Assembly (NCBI GenBank): GCA_002375695.1
Contig: DFMO01000006.1
Span: 248,001 to 312,000 of the forward strand
Source: Flavobacteriaceae bacterium UBA3591
GTDB taxonomy: Bacteria; Bacteroidota; Bacteroidia; Flavobacteriales; Flavobacteriaceae
Reading direction: 5' to 3'
Length of the DNA stretch: 64,000 bases
Position 1 is the stretch's first letter; each line of letters begins with the position of its first letter. Of the stretch, positions 8,017-16,151 are shown one piece after another. A model generated the notes under the pieces. The model had not been told where the DNA came from. It searched no databases and saw only the letters and a program-made list of their open reading frames with translations. The position numbers were made by a program, and so were the translations under genes.

Positions 8017-8490
8017 ATGAAAAAAACATTCACAATTTTATTTCTACTATGTACAGCATCTATTTTTAGTCAGACTAAAAAAATTACTGAAGAATGGATT
8101 GAAGCGAAGTACAACGAATTTGAAAGAGTAAATTCATTGAGTAATACAATGGACTTATATTTTGAAGACAACTATCTCTATTACGAATATTTAAACGCGT
8201 TTTTTAAAGTTAAAATAAAAGACATAAAAGAGATTGAATTTAAAAAAGAAAGGTTTAGCAACAAAGATAAAGAAGGATGGATTTCTTTGTGTATTCGAAT
8301 GGATGACGGAAAGTTATTTTATAAAGAAGCCAACGATACCGGCTTTACTAAATCTACTGAAACAGCCTTTAAAATACCTTTTAGCGCCGAAATTAAAGAG
8401 GACGACTACCATAAAAGAATGGAAAAAGCAATTGTACATCTCGTAAAATTAAACGGCGGAAATGCTAAAGTAAAAAGAGAACCATTTTAG
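8017..8490 (+). CDS. Secreted protein of unknown function
   Basis: The 157-residue product has a clear signal peptide (MKKTFTILFLLCTASIFSQ) with probable cleavage after SQ at residue 19, giving a ~138-residue periplasmic or secreted protein. The mature part is highly charged, with acidic and basic residues mixed (for example EWIEAKYNEFERVNS and IKDIKEIEFKKERF). A strand-rich middle suggests a small beta-sheet domain. No family is recognised. It stands alone between leader repeat B and the inverted repeat 8492/8609, so it looks like the cargo of one cassette-like unit. Confidence 0.7.
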   Translation: MKKTFTILFLLCTASIFSQTKKITEEWIEAKYNEFERVNSLSNTMDLYFEDNYLYYEYLNAFFKVKIKDIKEIEFKKERFSNKDKEGWISLCIRMDDGKLFYKEANDTGFTKSTETAFKIPFSAEIKEDDYHKRMEKAIVHLVKLNGGNAKVKREPF

Positions 8491-8491
8491 A

Positions 8492-8609
8492 AACGCTATT
8501 AATAAACATTCTAAAATAGAACCTAAAAAAACAGTAAATAAGCAAATTAAGATGTAAAATTCTTTTTAAGGATTTAAAGTGTATTATAATAATATAGGCT
8601 AATAGCGTT
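8492..8609. repeat. Perfect 10-bp inverted repeat with 98-bp spacer
   Basis: AACGCTATTA at 8492-8501 is matched by TAATAGCGTT at 8600-8609. The left arm starts immediately after the stop codon of the secreted protein gene. The right arm ends 28 bases before the GIY-YIG start. The AT-rich interior has no reading frame of note. Together with 5598-5735 this makes two gene-to-gene gaps of the island that contain widely spaced inverted arms. Confidence 0.6.
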
Positions 8610-8637
8610 AACTTTAATTAAAAACAAATATTCGTAA

Positions 8638-9525
8638 ATGGGAAAAAAATTGACAGTTTATATGATTGACGGAACAGCTTATGGTCCACGATTGAGCGAA
8701 ATTGGAAATTGGGTTGGGAAAGCAGTTTATAGTCCAAGAGCTTCTGTCAATAAGATAATGAACAGAAGCGAATTTGACAATCCCGGGATTTATTGCTTAA
8801 AAGGCGACCCAACTGATGATGCTTTTGACGAAAAAGTCTATATAGGAGAAGCCGAAAACATAAAAGTTAGATTAAAGCAACATTTAAGTGATCCAAATAA
8901 GGATTTTAAGGAATTAATTTTCTTTGTTAGTAAAGATGAACTATTAACAAAGACCCAAATAAGATATTTAGAATCTCGTTTAGTTCAACTAGCTATTGAA
9001 GCAAAAACTGCTCAAATTGACAATGGTAACTCTCCGAGCTTACCGACACTACACGAAGCAGATATTTCCGATATGGAATACTTCCTTGAGCAAATAAAGT
9101 TGATTCTTCCTGTAATGGGTTTTAAGTTTCTTATTTCATCAACGGTTAAACAAACATCTGAAAACGAATTTGAAAACACAAGCTCAATTCACGAAACATA
9201 CTTTATAAAAACAAAGACTTTTAAGGCTTCAATGCAAGAAACTGACCAAGGCTATATTGTTATTAAAGGTAGCGAAGCCAAAAAGAAATTATCTGACTCG
9301 TGTACTGAAACTTACGTTAATATGAGAAGAAAACTCGTTGAGACCGAGATAATGATTGAATTTAAAGATAAGTTAATATTTGCAGAGGATACTGTTTTTA
9401 GTAGTCCAAGTGCTGCTTCAAACATGATTTTAGGAAGAAACTCCAACGGATTTACAGAGTGGGTTAATGCAAAAGGACAAACTTTTAGAGAAGTACAAGA
9501 AATAACTAATGCTAGTAATGTATAA
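8638..9525 (+). CDS. GIY-YIG nuclease with C-terminal DUF4357 domain
   Basis: This is a 295-residue cytosolic protein. The GIY-YIG nuclease core spans about residues 46-140, with GIY (50-52), VYIG (67-70), the conserved Arg in ENIKVRLKQH (about 78) and the metal-binding Glu in IRYLESRLV (about 111). The C-terminal part (about 230-292) has the DUF4357 pattern, including FSSPSAASNMILGRNSNGF, EW and G-Q-TF-R-EV. Proteins of this architecture are common in Bacteroidota accessory regions and their substrate is not established. The N-terminal 45 residues are extra. It is the last gene of the island, converging on the Ycf48-like gene. Confidence 0.85.
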   Translation: MGKKLTVYMIDGTAYGPRLSEIGNWVGKAVYSPRASVNKIMNRSEFDNPGIYCLKGDPTDDAFDEKVYIGEAENIKVRLKQHLSDPNKDFKELIFFVSKDELLTKTQIRYLESRLVQLAIEAKTAQIDNGNSPSLPTLHEADISDMEYFLEQIKLILPVMGFKFLISSTVKQTSENEFENTSSIHETYFIKTKTFKASMQETDQGYIVIKGSEAKKKLSDSCTETYVNMRRKLVETEIMIEFKDKLIFAEDTVFSSPSAASNMILGRNSNGFTEWVNAKGQTFREVQEITNASNV

Positions 9526-9532
9526 AAATAAA

Positions 9533-9570
9533 AGCGGTTTTAGCGCTAAAACGAAAGTAAGTGTCTAAAA
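9533..9570 (+). repeat. Third copy of the CGAAAGTARGT repeat, with a palindrome
   Basis: This copy contains the perfect 16-bp palindrome GTTTTAGCGCTAAAAC (9537-9552) followed by GAAAGTAAGTGTCTAAAAA. It resembles 7183-7217. It lies 7 bases after the GIY-YIG stop and marks the right end of the island. Read on the minus strand, the hairpin is followed by CGCTTTTATTTTT, so it may also terminate the converging Ycf48-like gene. Confidence 0.5.
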
Positions 9571-9596
9571 ATCCGCTACTTCTCATATACTCCCCC

Positions 9597-10640
9597 CTAC
9601 CTCCTAAAAACCAATTTTGAAATTTTATTAGTTCCCGAAGCAAAGGCTAGGCTGTCGTTTACAAATTCTATTGCAAAAAAGCCTTCGTTGGAGAGTTGTT
9701 TCCAGGTTTTTCCGCCATTTCCGCTAAACGAAATTCCGGGTGAGCCTACAGCCACTATCCCCTGCCCTTGTGTGTTGGGTACATATTTAACCGATGATCG
9801 GTACCCGGGCGCTTCGCCATTGGCAATAAGTTTCCACTTTTTACCGCCGTTGGTGGTTATGGCTTTATTGCCCTCGTTAAAAGCTTTGTCTTCCCAGTTT
9901 CCACCGAAAATAATACCGTTCTTTTCGTCTAAAAAGTCAATGCTATAAATACCCGTCATCGCCTTTCCTTCTACAATTGGAGTTTCAAATACTTCCCACG
10001 TTTTACCCTTATCGGCCGTGTGTAACACCCGCGATTTTTTACCGCCCGTGGCAACCCAAGCATTATCGCCATAAACTGCTATGTTGCTATTACTGGCTGC
10101 AAACGCGGCTTCTCCGGCACTCACTTTTGGCAGTTCGCTACACGGTAGTTTCCGCCACGTATTTCCGCCGTCGCGTGTAATAATAACCGACATACAATCT
10201 GCTACAGGATCGCCAATGGCTATTCCTTCATTATTGTTCCAAAACTTCATGGAATCATAAAAAACTTTCTCGCCCCTTTCGGTATATACCTCTTCAATAT
10301 TAGTTGCCTCTTTTCCGTTAAAACCAATTTTATACAACACTGCCGGGTTGGCAATACTCAATACAAAAACAGCTTCTTCGGTTTTGGCGATGGAGCGAAA
10401 ATGCAATAAAGTATCGCTATATTTTATTACCGCGAGCTTAGGCGTAGTACCATCTATCAACCCAACTTTCCCGTGGTTGGCAGCAAACCAAACTCTGTTT
10501 TCGTCTAAAGGCTCAATGGCGCGAATACTTAAAGTATCAATAAATACAGGGGTTATTTCAACCGAATTAAATTCTATTTCGGCATTATTATTACACCCAA
10601 CAACACAGCATATTGCAATAAAAAGTAGTATAAAACGCAT
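9597..10640 (-). CDS. Ycf48-like beta-propeller lipoprotein (Asp-box repeats)
   Basis: The 347-residue product starts at ATG 10640 (MRFILLFIAICC). The frame extends further upstream, but only from this ATG is there a clean lipoprotein signal with lipobox VVGC. The mature protein has at least four Asp-box repeats of the type S/T-x-D/N-x-G-x-TW (TRDGGNTWRKL, TADKGKTWEVF, TTNGGKKWKLI, SGNGGKTWKQL). These are typical of Ycf48/photosystem-stability-factor-like and sialidase-like propellers. In non-photosynthetic Bacteroidota such proteins are usually called oxidoreductases without proof. It is likely anchored in the outer membrane or on the periplasmic side; its ligand is unknown. Confidence 0.8.
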   Translation of the reverse strand: MRFILLFIAICCVVGCNNNAEIEFNSVEITPVFIDTLSIRAIEPLDENRVWFAANHGKVGLIDGTTPKLAVIKYSDTLLHFRSIAKTEEAVFVLSIANPAVLYKIGFNGKEATNIEEVYTERGEKVFYDSMKFWNNNEGIAIGDPVADCMSVIITRDGGNTWRKLPCSELPKVSAGEAAFAASNSNIAVYGDNAWVATGGKKSRVLHTADKGKTWEVFETPIVEGKAMTGIYSIDFLDEKNGIIFGGNWEDKAFNEGNKAITTNGGKKWKLIANGEAPGYRSSVKYVPNTQGQGIVAVGSPGISFSGNGGKTWKQLSNEGFFAIEFVNDSLAFASGTNKISKLVFRR

Positions 10641-10655
10641 CTTTTTAGTTTTTGG

Positions 10656-10663
10656 CAAAAGTA
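10656..10663 (-). promoter_or_regulatory. Promoter -7 box for the Ycf48-like gene
   Basis: On the minus strand this reads TACTTTTG, an exact match to the Bacteroidota -7 consensus TAnnTTTG, 15 bases upstream of the chosen ATG (10640). It lies inside the longer upstream frame, which further supports the later start. No clear -33 TTG at the expected spacing is visible. Confidence 0.55.
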
Positions 10664-10806
10664 ACAATTAGTTTAAAGTTTGGCGTAGAATATTTCGGTT
10701 TCCGTTGTAACACAAAACACAGCAACCCGTAGGTCGTACTTTTATAAATTAACTGTTGGTTGTTGTTCTTTTACAGTACATTCTAAATTTTCTAATTTTA
10801 AAAAGA

Positions 10807-10814
10807 TATCTTTG
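10807..10814 (+). promoter_or_regulatory. Promoter -7 box for the RsmB-type gene
   Basis: TATCTTTG matches TAnnTTTG exactly and lies ~98 bases upstream of the methyltransferase ATG, which would give a leader of about 90 nt. The 271-base divergent gap 10641-10911 holds this box and the one at 10656; I see no other signal in it. Confidence 0.5.
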
Positions 10815-10911
10815 CAAATTCCAATAATTTACTTTGGAAGGTTAAAAAGTCACATTTTCATCTCCAAATAATTTTAATAGGTGAAAAAAGTGGCGATAAT
10901 AGAATTTACAA

Positions 10912-12123
10912 ATGAGACTACACAGAAATTTGGTGTTTGCCACCATAGATTCTCTTCAATTAATTTTTAACGAGAATAAACAAGCCGATAAGGTCCTTAA
11001 AAACACATTAAAACGCGATAAACGCTGGGGTTCGCGCGATAGAGCCTTTATTGCCGAAACTACCTACGACATTGTACGATGGAAAAGATTATATGCCGAA
11101 ATAGCCGAAGTTCGCGAACCTTTTGACAGGCCCAATTTATTTAGGCTGTTTACCGTTTGGGCAACTTTAAATGGAATTGCCATCCCCGCGTGGAAACAAT
11201 TTGAAGATACCCCTACCCGCCGTATTAAGGGAAAATTTGACGAGCTTTCAAAAATTAGAAAGATGCGCGAGTCTATCCCCGATTGGTTGGACGAACTTGG
11301 TGTAAAAGAACTGGGTAAAAAGTGGGATGCCGAAATTGCCGCCCTCAACAAACAAGCCGATGTAGTTTTACGTGTCAATACGCTTAAAACTACCGTTGAA
11401 AATTTGCAAAATGAATTGGCCGATTTAGATATTGAAACCGAAACCATTAAAGGGTATCCGCACGCTTTAAAGCTTAAAGAAAGAACCAATGTTTTTACTA
11501 CAGACGCCTTTAAAAACGGCCTGTTTGAAGTACAAGATGCCTCTTCGCAAAAGGTGGCAGAAATATTAAACCCGCAGCCTGGCGAACGCATTGTAGACGC
11601 CTGTGCAGGCGCAGGTGGAAAAAGTCTACACATTGCTTCTTTAATGGAAAACAAAGGCCAGCTTATTGCAATGGATATTTATGAAAATAAGCTAAATGAA
11701 TTAAAGCGCCGTGCTCGTAGAAACGAAATTTTTAACATTGAAACGCGCCTTATTGATTCTACAAAAGTGATTAAAAAACTTATCGAAAAAGCCGATAAGG
11801 TTTTAATTGATGCACCGTGTTCGGGCTTGGGAGTTTTAAGGCGAAATCCAGATGCTAAATGGAAACTGCAACCCGAATTTTTAGACAAAATTAGAGCTAC
11901 CCAAAAAGACTTGCTTGATAATTATTCGCGAATGGTTAAGCCAGGCGGACAGCTGGTTTACGCCACCTGCTCTATTTTACCTTCTGAAAATGAATTACAG
12001 GTTAAAGCCTTTTTAAAACGCGACGAAGGGAAAGATTTTACCATGGTAAAAGACGAAAAAATACTGCCGAGTAAAAGCGGTTTTGACGGATTTTATATTT
12101 TACTTTTACAAAAAAAGAAATAG
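10912..12123 (+). CDS. RsmB/NOP-family rRNA cytosine-C5 methyltransferase
   Basis: The 403-residue protein has an N-terminal helical NusB-like region (1-130) and a class I SAM-dependent catalytic domain. The SAM-binding loop is VDACAGAGGKS (228-238). The two cysteines of m5C RNA methyltransferases are present: Cys303 in DAPCSGLGVLRRNPD (release) and Cys353 in YATCSILPSENE (covalent catalysis). It acts in the cytoplasm, probably on 16S rRNA. Assignment to RsmB rather than RsmF or another NOP/NSUN member cannot be made from sequence alone. It is monocistronic, with its own promoter box and a terminator at 12146. Confidence 0.9.
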   Translation: MRLHRNLVFATIDSLQLIFNENKQADKVLKNTLKRDKRWGSRDRAFIAETTYDIVRWKRLYAEIAEVREPFDRPNLFRLFTVWATLNGIAIPAWKQFEDTPTRRIKGKFDELSKIRKMRESIPDWLDELGVKELGKKWDAEIAALNKQADVVLRVNTLKTTVENLQNELADLDIETETIKGYPHALKLKERTNVFTTDAFKNGLFEVQDASSQKVAEILNPQPGERIVDACAGAGGKSLHIASLMENKGQLIAMDIYENKLNELKRRARRNEIFNIETRLIDSTKVIKKLIEKADKVLIDAPCSGLGVLRRNPDAKWKLQPEFLDKIRATQKDLLDNYSRMVKPGGQLVYATCSILPSENELQVKAFLKRDEGKDFTMVKDEKILPSKSGFDGFYILLLQKKK

Positions 12124-12145
12124 GTTATTTTATATAATTAACTGA

Positions 12146-12173
12146 AAAAGAGCGGGTTTAAACTCGCTCTTTT
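12146..12173 (+). terminator. Rho-independent terminator after the methyltransferase
   Basis: The perfect stem AAAAGAGCG/CGCTCTTTT with a 10-base loop ends in TTTTGCTTTTA. Confidence 0.85.
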
Positions 12174-12298
12174 GCTTTTAGTATTATTTTCTCTTTTTCT
12201 GTTTTTATACTTTTATCAATACACTTTCAACAAGTTATGGTTATAATATATTTACTACAGACTGTATAATTTATAACTAAAATTCTTTGAAATTTGTT

Positions 12299-12306
12299 TA
12301 CTTTTG
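12299..12306 (+). promoter_or_regulatory. Promoter -7 box for purL
   Basis: TACTTTTG is an exact TAnnTTTG match, 31 bases before the purL ATG at 12338. It supports that ATG as the true start, because the upstream alternative start (TTG 12287) would lie before the transcription start. No purine riboswitch-like structure is seen in the short leader. Confidence 0.6.
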
Positions 12307-12337
12307 CAACTTCAAAAATCACCTAATATTCAAAAGA

Positions 12338-15300
12338 ATGATTCACTTTTTTGGGAACGTTGAAACTAAGGTTTTTGCTGTCCAAACTCACGGAGAAATT
12401 TCAGTAGAAAATACTAAAAAGTTAGAGTGGCTCTTTGGCGGCCAACCTAAAATATCGCAATCCGTCCTGTCTTTACACGCGACGGATTTTTTTATTGGTC
12501 CGCGTGCGGCAATGATTACTCCTTGGAGCACCAATGCTGTTGAAATTACGCAAAACATGGGCATTCCTGAAATAAGTAGAATTGAAGAGTTTTACAACAG
12601 TAAAATTGAAACCGAATCTTTTGACCCCATGATTTCACAAAAATACCTTGAATTAAACCAAGATATTTTTGACATAAGCATTCAGCCCGAAGCTATTTTA
12701 GAAATTGATAATATTTCAGAATACAACCAAAAAGAAGGATTGGCACTCAATGTCGAAGAAGTTGAATATTTAGAGAACCTTTCAAAAAAACTGGGCCGAA
12801 AACTTACAGACAGTGAAGTTTTTGGGTTTAGCCAAGTAAATAGTGAGCACTGCCGTCATAAAATTTTTAATGGTGTTTTTGAAATTGATGGAAAACAAAT
12901 GCCTACTTCGCTATTTAAACTCATCAAAAAAACTTCGGTTGAAAACCCCAACGATATTGTTTCGGCTTATAAAGACAATGTAGCTTTTGTAAAAGGGCCA
13001 AAAGTAAAACAATGGGCGCCAAAAAGTGCCGATAAACCCGATTGGTACCAAGAAAAAGAATTTGAAAGTGTAATTTCACTTAAAGCCGAAACCCACAACT
13101 TCCCTACTACTGTAGAACCTTTTAACGGTGCTGCTACAGGTAGTGGTGGTGAAATTCGCGATCGCTTAGCTGGCGGAAAAGGTTCGTTGCCATTGGCAGG
13201 TACAGCCGTTTATATGACTTCGTATTCACGATTAAATGAAGAAAAACCTTGGGAAAAAGGAATGGTAGAACGCCCGTGGTTATATCAAACACCACTCGAT
13301 ATTTTAATAAAAGCGAGTAACGGCGCCTCCGATTTTGGAAATAAATTTGGACAACCGTTAATTGCTGGGTCGGTTTTAACTTTTGAACACGAAGAGGAAG
13401 CACGCAGGTTGGGTTACGACAAAGTAATTATGTTGGCCGGCGGAATTGGCTACGGAAAAGCGAGCCAAGCTATAAAAGACACGCCAAAACAAGGCGATAA
13501 AATTGTTGTTTTAGGCGGTGATAATTATCGTATTGGAATGGGAGGCGCTGCCGTTTCATCTGCCGATACGGGTGAATTCCACAGCGGAATTGAATTAAAT
13601 GCAATACAACGTAGTAACCCCGAAATGCAAAAAAGAGCGGCAAATGCAATTCGCGCCATGGTTGAAAGTGATGAAAATCCAATTGTCTCTATTCACGATC
13701 ACGGTGCTGGTGGGCACCTAAACTGCTTAAGCGAATTGGTTGAAGATACCGGCGGACGCATTGAATTAGACAAGCTCCCCATTGGCGACCCTACCCTTTC
13801 GGCAAAAGAAATTATGGGTAACGAGAGCCAAGAACGCATGGGACTAATTATTGATGATGAAAATATGCAACAACTTAAAAAAGTTGCAGATCGCGAACGT
13901 TCCCCAATGTATACAGTAGGACAAGTTACTGGCGATCAACGTTTTTGCTTTGAAGATAAAAACGGTGAAAAACCAATGGATTTTGCCTTGGAAGATATGT
14001 TTGGCAGCTCGCCAACAACAATAATGAAAGATAAAACCGTAGACAGGAATTATAAAAACCCTGTTTATGATGCTACAAAAATAGAAGACTATGTAACTCA
14101 ACTATTGCAATTGGAAGCCGTTGCGTGTAAAGACTGGCTTACTAATAAAGTAGACCGCTGTGTAACGGGTCGTGTGGCAAAACAACAAACCGTTGGGCCG
14201 TTGCAATTGCCATTAAACAATTGTGGTGTTATGGCGTTAGATTTTCACGGTAAAGAAGGAATCGCTACCGCTATTGGTCACTCGCCGCTAACTGCATTAA
14301 TAGACCCAGCTGCAGGATCTCGAAATGCCATTACTGAGTCGTTAACAAACATGGTGTGGGCGCCTTTAAAAGACGGTTTAAAAAGCGTTTCGCTTTCTGC
14401 CAATTGGATGTGGCCGTGTAATAACGAAGGAGAAGATGCTAGGCTTTACGCTGCGGTAAAAGCGGTTTCAGATTTTTCAATCGATTTGGGTATTAATGTT
14501 CCTACAGGGAAAGATTCGCTATCGATGAAGCAGAAGTACCAAGATGGCGATGTAATTTCTCCCGGTACGGTAATTATATCGGCGGCAGGAAATTGCAACG
14601 AAATTACTAAAGTTGTTGAACCTGTTTTACAAAAAAACGGCGGTAGTATTTACTATATAAACATCTCGCAAGATGCATTTAAATTAGGCGGATCGTCATT
14701 CAACCAAATATTAAATACAGTGGGGAATGAAACTCCAGATGTAAAAAGTGCAGCCTATGTAAAAACGGTTTTTAACACTTTACAAGAGTTAATAAAAGAC
14801 GATAAAATACTTGCCGGGCACGATGTTGCTTCGGGTGGATTAATTACTACTGTACTCGAAATGTGTTTTGCCGATGTTAATTTGGGAGCCAATTTGGATC
14901 TTTCAGGTTTAGGTGAAAGCGATTTAGTAAAACTGCTTTTTGCCGAAAATGCGGGCGTGGTAATTCAAGCTGCAGACGATGCTTCAGTTGAAGAAATGCT
15001 AACTTCAAATAATATAGCATTTCAAAATATTGGAACGGCGTTAGAAAGTGAAACGCTTCAACTAAAAAATAACGGCGAAGAACTTAGCTTTAATATTGCC
15101 GAAATGCGCGATGCTTGGTATAAAACTTCGTATTTATTAGATAGAAACCAAAGCGGAGCAGCGCTGGCAAAAGAGCGTTTTGACAATTATAAAAATCAGC
15201 CATTAAAGTTTGAGTTTCCGAAGAATTTTGACGGAAACCTCTCGAAAGCGGGCGAGGAAACAGTACCAGGACCAACGCAGTCGCGGCCTAAAGCAGCCGT

Positions 15301-16033
15301 TATTCGCGAAAAAGGAAGTAATAGCGAGCGCGAAATGGCGTATATGATGCACCTCGCTGGTTTTGATGTTAAAGACGTACACATGACCGATTTGATTGAA
15401 GGTCGTGAAACACTGGAAGATATAAAACTTTTGGTTGCTGTTGGTGGTTTTAGTAACAGTGATGTTTTAGGCAGTGCAAAAGGATGGGCCGGCGCATTTT
15501 TATACAACGAAAAAGCAAATACAGCTTTAAAGAATTTCTTCGCAAAAGATGATACACTTTCATTAGGCGTTTGTAATGGATGCCAGCTGTTTGTTGAATT
15601 GGGCTTATTAAACCCCGATGATGATGAAAAACCAAAAATGCTGCATAACGATACCAACAAATTTGAATGTGCTTTTACTTCGGTTAAAATTCAAGAGAAT
15701 AACTCGGTAATGTTATCGAATATGGCAGGAAGTACGTTGGGTATTTGGGCCGCTCATGGCGAAGGAAAATTTAGTTTTCCAAAAGACGAAAGTCATTATA
15801 ACATAGTTGCAAAATACGGGTACGATGCTTTACCGGCAAACCCAAATGGCAGCGACTTTAACACAGCCATGTTAACCGATAAAACGGGTCGTCATTTGGT
15901 TATGATGCCGCATTTAGAGCGTTCTATCTTCCCTTGGAATTGGGCGTATTACCCTGAGGAAAGAAAGGACGATAAAGTGTCGCCTTGGGTGCAAGCTTTG
16001 ATCAACGCTAAGGAGTGGATTGAAAAAAAATAA
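12338..16033 (+). CDS. purL: Phosphoribosylformylglycinamidine synthase (large, fused type)
   Basis: The 1231-residue enzyme uses glutamine and ATP to convert FGAR to FGAM, the fourth step of purine synthesis. The order is an N-terminal PurS-like domain, a helical linker, two AIR-synthase-like ATP domains (with SEHCRHKIFNG near residue 170 and KAETHNFPTTVEPFNGAATG near 250), and a C-terminal class I glutaminase with its nucleophile Cys near residue 1079 (LGVCNGCQLF) and the AHGEG motif. The fused form joins PurS, PurL and PurQ in one chain. The start at ATG 12338 (MIHFFGN) fits the promoter box. A strong bidirectional hairpin follows the stop. Confidence 0.97.
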   Translation: MIHFFGNVETKVFAVQTHGEISVENTKKLEWLFGGQPKISQSVLSLHATDFFIGPRAAMITPWSTNAVEITQNMGIPEISRIEEFYNSKIETESFDPMISQKYLELNQDIFDISIQPEAILEIDNISEYNQKEGLALNVEEVEYLENLSKKLGRKLTDSEVFGFSQVNSEHCRHKIFNGVFEIDGKQMPTSLFKLIKKTSVENPNDIVSAYKDNVAFVKGPKVKQWAPKSADKPDWYQEKEFESVISLKAETHNFPTTVEPFNGAATGSGGEIRDRLAGGKGSLPLAGTAVYMTSYSRLNEEKPWEKGMVERPWLYQTPLDILIKASNGASDFGNKFGQPLIAGSVLTFEHEEEARRLGYDKVIMLAGGIGYGKASQAIKDTPKQGDKIVVLGGDNYRIGMGGAAVSSADTGEFHSGIELNAIQRSNPEMQKRAANAIRAMVESDENPIVSIHDHGAGGHLNCLSELVEDTGGRIELDKLPIGDPTLSAKEIMGNESQERMGLIIDDENMQQLKKVADRERSPMYTVGQVTGDQRFCFEDKNGEKPMDFALEDMFGSSPTTIMKDKTVDRNYKNPVYDATKIEDYVTQLLQLEAVACKDWLTNKVDRCVTGRVAKQQTVGPLQLPLNNCGVMALDFHGKEGIATAIGHSPLTALIDPAAGSRNAITESLTNMVWAPLKDGLKSVSLSANWMWPCNNEGEDARLYAAVKAVSDFSIDLGINVPTGKDSLSMKQKYQDGDVISPGTVIISAAGNCNEITKVVEPVLQKNGGSIYYINISQDAFKLGGSSFNQILNTVGNETPDVKSAAYVKTVFNTLQELIKDDKILAGHDVASGGLITTVLEMCFADVNLGANLDLSGLGESDLVKLLFAENAGVVIQAADDASVEEMLTSNNIAFQNIGTALESETLQLKNNGEELSFNIAEMRDAWYKTSYLLDRNQSGAALAKERFDNYKNQPLKFEFPKNFDGNLSKAGEETVPGPTQSRPKAAVIREKGSNSEREMAYMMHLAGFDVKDVHMTDLIEGRETLEDIKLLVAVGGFSNSDVLGSAKGWAGAFLYNEKANTALKNFFAKDDTLSLGVCNGCQLFVELGLLNPDDDEKPKMLHNDTNKFECAFTSVKIQENNSVMLSNMAGSTLGIWAAHGEGKFSFPKDESHYNIVAKYGYDALPANPNGSDFNTAMLTDKTGRHLVMMPHLERSIFPWNWAYYPEERKDDKVSPWVQALINAKEWIEKK

Positions 16034-16052
16034 AGTTATTTTATAAAAAGTA

Positions 16053-16085
16053 AAAACCGTTTGTAAAAGTTTTACAAACGGTTTT
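16053..16085. terminator. Bidirectional terminator between purL and the baeRF-like gene
   Basis: The arms AAAACCGTTTGTAAAA and TTTTACAAACGGTTTT are perfect 16-base complements. A-rich sequence before and T-rich after allow use by both converging genes. Confidence 0.85.
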
Positions 16086-16151
16086 AATTTTCATTAAAAA
16101 GCTTTACAGCAAACCCATAAAAACTTCTTTTTATTTATAAATAATTAGCTT

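Noticed and set aside
10641..10667. Nine-codon N-terminal extension of the Ycf48-like protein
   Set aside because: It contains the -7 box and would hide the lipoprotein signal.
11064..11654. 196-codon minus-strand reading frame inside the methyltransferase gene
   Set aside because: It lies entirely opposite a conserved gene with intact motifs, and has unusual Ser/Cys-rich composition; a shadow frame.
12287..12337. purL start at TTG 12287
   Set aside because: It precedes the -7 box at 12299; family proteins begin at MIHFF.
15196..15660. 154-codon minus-strand reading frame inside purL
   Set aside because: Opposite the conserved glutaminase domain; no recognisable protein features.
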